Part shown: positions 4,278-5,860 of the stretch, piece after piece
Numbering within the stretch: position 1 is the first letter of the stretch
How the letters are laid out: every line of letters starts with the position of its first letter
Assembly: GCA_023261525.1 (NCBI GenBank)
Contig: JAHFOU010000088.1
Coordinates: 2,576 to 8,435 of the forward strand
Direction of reading: 5' to 3'
Length of the DNA: 5,860 nt
Source of the DNA: Planctomycetota bacterium
Lineage (GTDB): Bacteria > Planctomycetota > SBBH01 > JAHFOU01
The notes under the pieces: model-generated
The model's database searches: none
What the model saw: only the letters and a program-made list of their open reading frames with translations
What the model was told of the DNA's origin: nothing
Translations under genes and position numbers: made by a program

Positions 4278-5860
4278 CACGCCGGGGCCTCGCCCTGCTG
4301 GTGGTGATCGGCGTCCTGGGCGTCCTGGCCCTCCTGGCGGTGGCCTTCGTGACCATGGCTCAGCTGGAGCGCAGGGCCTCCGGCCAGCGGGTGAATGCCA
4401 CGAAGGCCCTGTTCCTGGCGCGAAGCGGCTTGGAGGATGCCACGGCCCGCCTGGCCGCCGGCCAGGATGCCTCGAGGCCGGAGAGCGTCTACGGCGGGGA
4501 GAACTGGGACGGCTCGGAGGATGGCCTGCTGTCCGGCTGGGAAGCCCAGCAGGAGCTCTATCATCCCACCGGGACCGGGACGCGGGCGGACGGAGAGGTC
4601 TGTCCCGTCCAGCAGGCCCTGCGCCCGAGCTTTTTCGTGGGGGCGGGGGTGATTCCCTATACGTTCGGCAGCTTCATGGGGATGAGGGCGATTCCCGCCA
4701 CGCTCACCGTGGACGGGCGCCAGCGGGGATATTCAGGGACCCTGGCTCCCAGCGCCGGCGGCGCGGACGCCTACACCCTCAAGGTGAGCCTCCAGGGGGG
4801 GCTCTACCTCAACGGGGGCGACCCCTCGGTGCATTCCGATCCCGCGTCCGACACGGACTACAACGTGACCCTGAGGCGCATGCTGGGGACCCTGGCCGAG
4901 GCCATCGACCGGGAGGATGGGAGCAACGACGGGCTCCCCGTGGACCAGACGGACGGGGAGAACCTGATCGGCCTGAGGCCGTCCTCGGGTTGGCAGGGCT
5001 GGGCTCAGGTCCGGACCCTGGCCCTGGGGGGCGTGCAGGCCAAGCTGGACGCCCTGAAGCCGTACCTCGCGCTTCAGGCCTGGGTGGACCGCAAGGTGAT
5101 CGCCCCGAACGAGCCCGGATGGACCTGGGACAAGGCCTACCAGAGCTGGGCGGACATCAAGCTGGACCACACCGAGACGACGCCCGGGAGCCGGGCCCCC
5201 GACTTCGAGCGGATCCGGGGGAAGGTCGTGGGCCGGGCCCCCGTGGACCTGGCCTGGGCCCGGACGCGACGGCCGGTCCTGATCGCCCTGATCGCCGGCT
5301 TGAGCGGGATGTACCTGAAGGAGAACACCGCGCTGCCCATCGACTATCCGCCCGGGTGCATCCTGTCCTCGCCCATGGACCGCGTCGGCAACCTTCATGC
5401 CGTCCAGTTCACCAATACCTGGGCTCCCGCGGACGACTGCCAGGTGGCGGCGTCCTGCATCCTGGCCTTCACCTCGGAGCTGGATACCTGGGACCGCTGG
5501 AACGCCTTCTGCGATACCCTTCCCCTGAGCGGCACTCCCGGCCAGCCCGAGTGGCTCCAGGCCAAGAGGGACACCCTCAAGGCCAACTTCAATCCCAACA
5601 GCGACCTGAACAAGTTCGGTCCGAACACCTCCCTCTGGCGCTCGGTGGACAAGGGGGACCTCCTCGCCTATTCCACGGAATTCAGCCTTCTGCCGTCCAT
5701 GGCCGGCGCCCAGGAGGTGGAGAGCGTGGGACGGGTGCTGGCCCGGGACGGCCGCCTCCTGGCCAGCCGGATCCTGACGGCCACCCTCGCCCCCTCGCCC
5801 CGGATGACCCTCACCACCCAGGGGGAGTTCGTCTGCGAGAGCCTTGGGGACCTCTCCTTC
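4274..5860 (+). CDS. Pilin-like GspK/PilX-type secreted protein (3' end beyond window)
   Basis: An open frame of 529 codons with no stop before the right edge. GTG is chosen because it overlaps the anti-sigma stop as GTGA, follows GAGGG by seven bases, and gives a complete prepilin-like N-terminus; the first ATG (residue 28) would cut the membrane helix. Seen: TRRG then a hydrophobic helix LALLVVIGVLGVLALLAVAF (6-25), with cleavage expected after G5. Position 5 of the mature chain is Val, not Glu, as is known for GspK-type minor pseudopilins. The helix continues as ATKALFLARSGLEDATARL (42-60), typical of PilX/GspK. Further in, GGLYLNGGD (175-183) and RAPVDLAWARTRRPVLIALIAGL (321-343) recall the GxINLN and APVNINTA-type segments of such proteins. 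Six Cys lie in the secreted part (110, 362, 389, 395, 413, 521). It may act at a pilus or pseudopilus tip. Which filament system it serves cannot be told from the window. Confidence 0.8.
   Translation, partial: MTRRGLALLVVIGVLGVLALLAVAFVTMAQLERRASGQRVNATKALFLARSGLEDATARLAAGQDASRPESVYGGENWDGSEDGLLSGWEAQQELYHPTGTGTRADGEVCPVQQALRPSFFVGAGVIPYTFGSFMGMRAIPATLTVDGRQRGYSGTLAPSAGGADAYTLKVSLQGGLYLNGGDPSVHSDPASDTDYNVTLRRMLGTLAEAIDREDGSNDGLPVDQTDGENLIGLRPSSGWQGWAQVRTLALGGVQAKLDALKPYLALQAWVDRKVIAPNEPGWTWDKAYQSWADIKLDHTETTPGSRAPDFERIRGKVVGRAPVDLAWARTRRPVLIALIAGLSGMYLKENTALPIDYPPGCILSSPMDRVGNLHAVQFTNTWAPADDCQVAASCILAFTSELDTWDRWNAFCDTLPLSGTPGQPEWLQAKRDTLKANFNPNSDLNKFGPNTSLWRSVDKGDLLAYSTEFSLLPSMAGAQEVESVGRVLARDGRLLASRILTATLAPSPRMTLTTQGEFVCESLGDLSF

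Noticed and set aside
4795..4801. Seven-G run in the pilin-like gene as a phase-variation site
   Set aside because: Short, and similar G runs are part of the background of this GC-rich sequence; no motif or functional position singles it out.
4733..5398. Minus-strand frame of 221 codons opposite the pilin-like gene
   Set aside because: No motif or ribosome site, and the plus-strand frame is open through the whole interval with a coherent secreted protein.

Overview
The window is visibly very GC-rich (roughly 70 % by eye) and reads as a Gram-negative, flagellated bacterium: it carries a flagellar switch gene (fliM), a small lipoprotein with a lipobox, and a pilin-like secreted protein. Codon use and gene content would fit a Holophaga/Geothrix-type acidobacterium or another high-GC Gram-negative, but no gene here settles the lineage and that placement is a guess.

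Left part, minus strand (1-688). The 5' 160 codons of a LarE-type sulfur transferase run off the left edge. Upstream of it lies a 55-residue lipoprotein gene, which has its own sigma70-like promoter in the gap that separates it from the rightward genes. larE has a perfect TATAAT placed so that transcription would begin at its GTG start, so it may be leaderless.

Middle part, plus strand (803-2382). Three closely spaced genes: an FtsB/DivIC-like cell-division protein, a 48-residue Lys/Pro/Ser-rich protein, and fliM, the flagellar C-ring switch component. Short gaps and good Shine-Dalgarno sequences suggest one transcript. fliM contains an in-frame run of nine G exactly where it encodes the glycine motif associated with FliG contact.

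Right part, plus strand (2425-5860). An ECF-like sigma factor, then a membrane-spanning anti-sigma protein (cytoplasmic zinc-finger, one transmembrane helix, FecR-like domain, and a C-terminal beta-sandwich-like region), then a pilin-like protein of the GspK/PilX type. The last two overlap by four bases (GTGA), and the pilin-like gene leaves the right edge still open after 529 codons. This is the most interesting part: it looks like a trans-envelope signalling pair tied to a surface pilus or pseudopilus component.

Almost all of the sequence is accounted for by eight genes. The long open frames on the opposite strand of fliM, the sigma factor, the anti-sigma gene and the pilin-like gene are GC-driven shadows. 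No tRNA, rRNA, insertion sequence or CRISPR array was seen.
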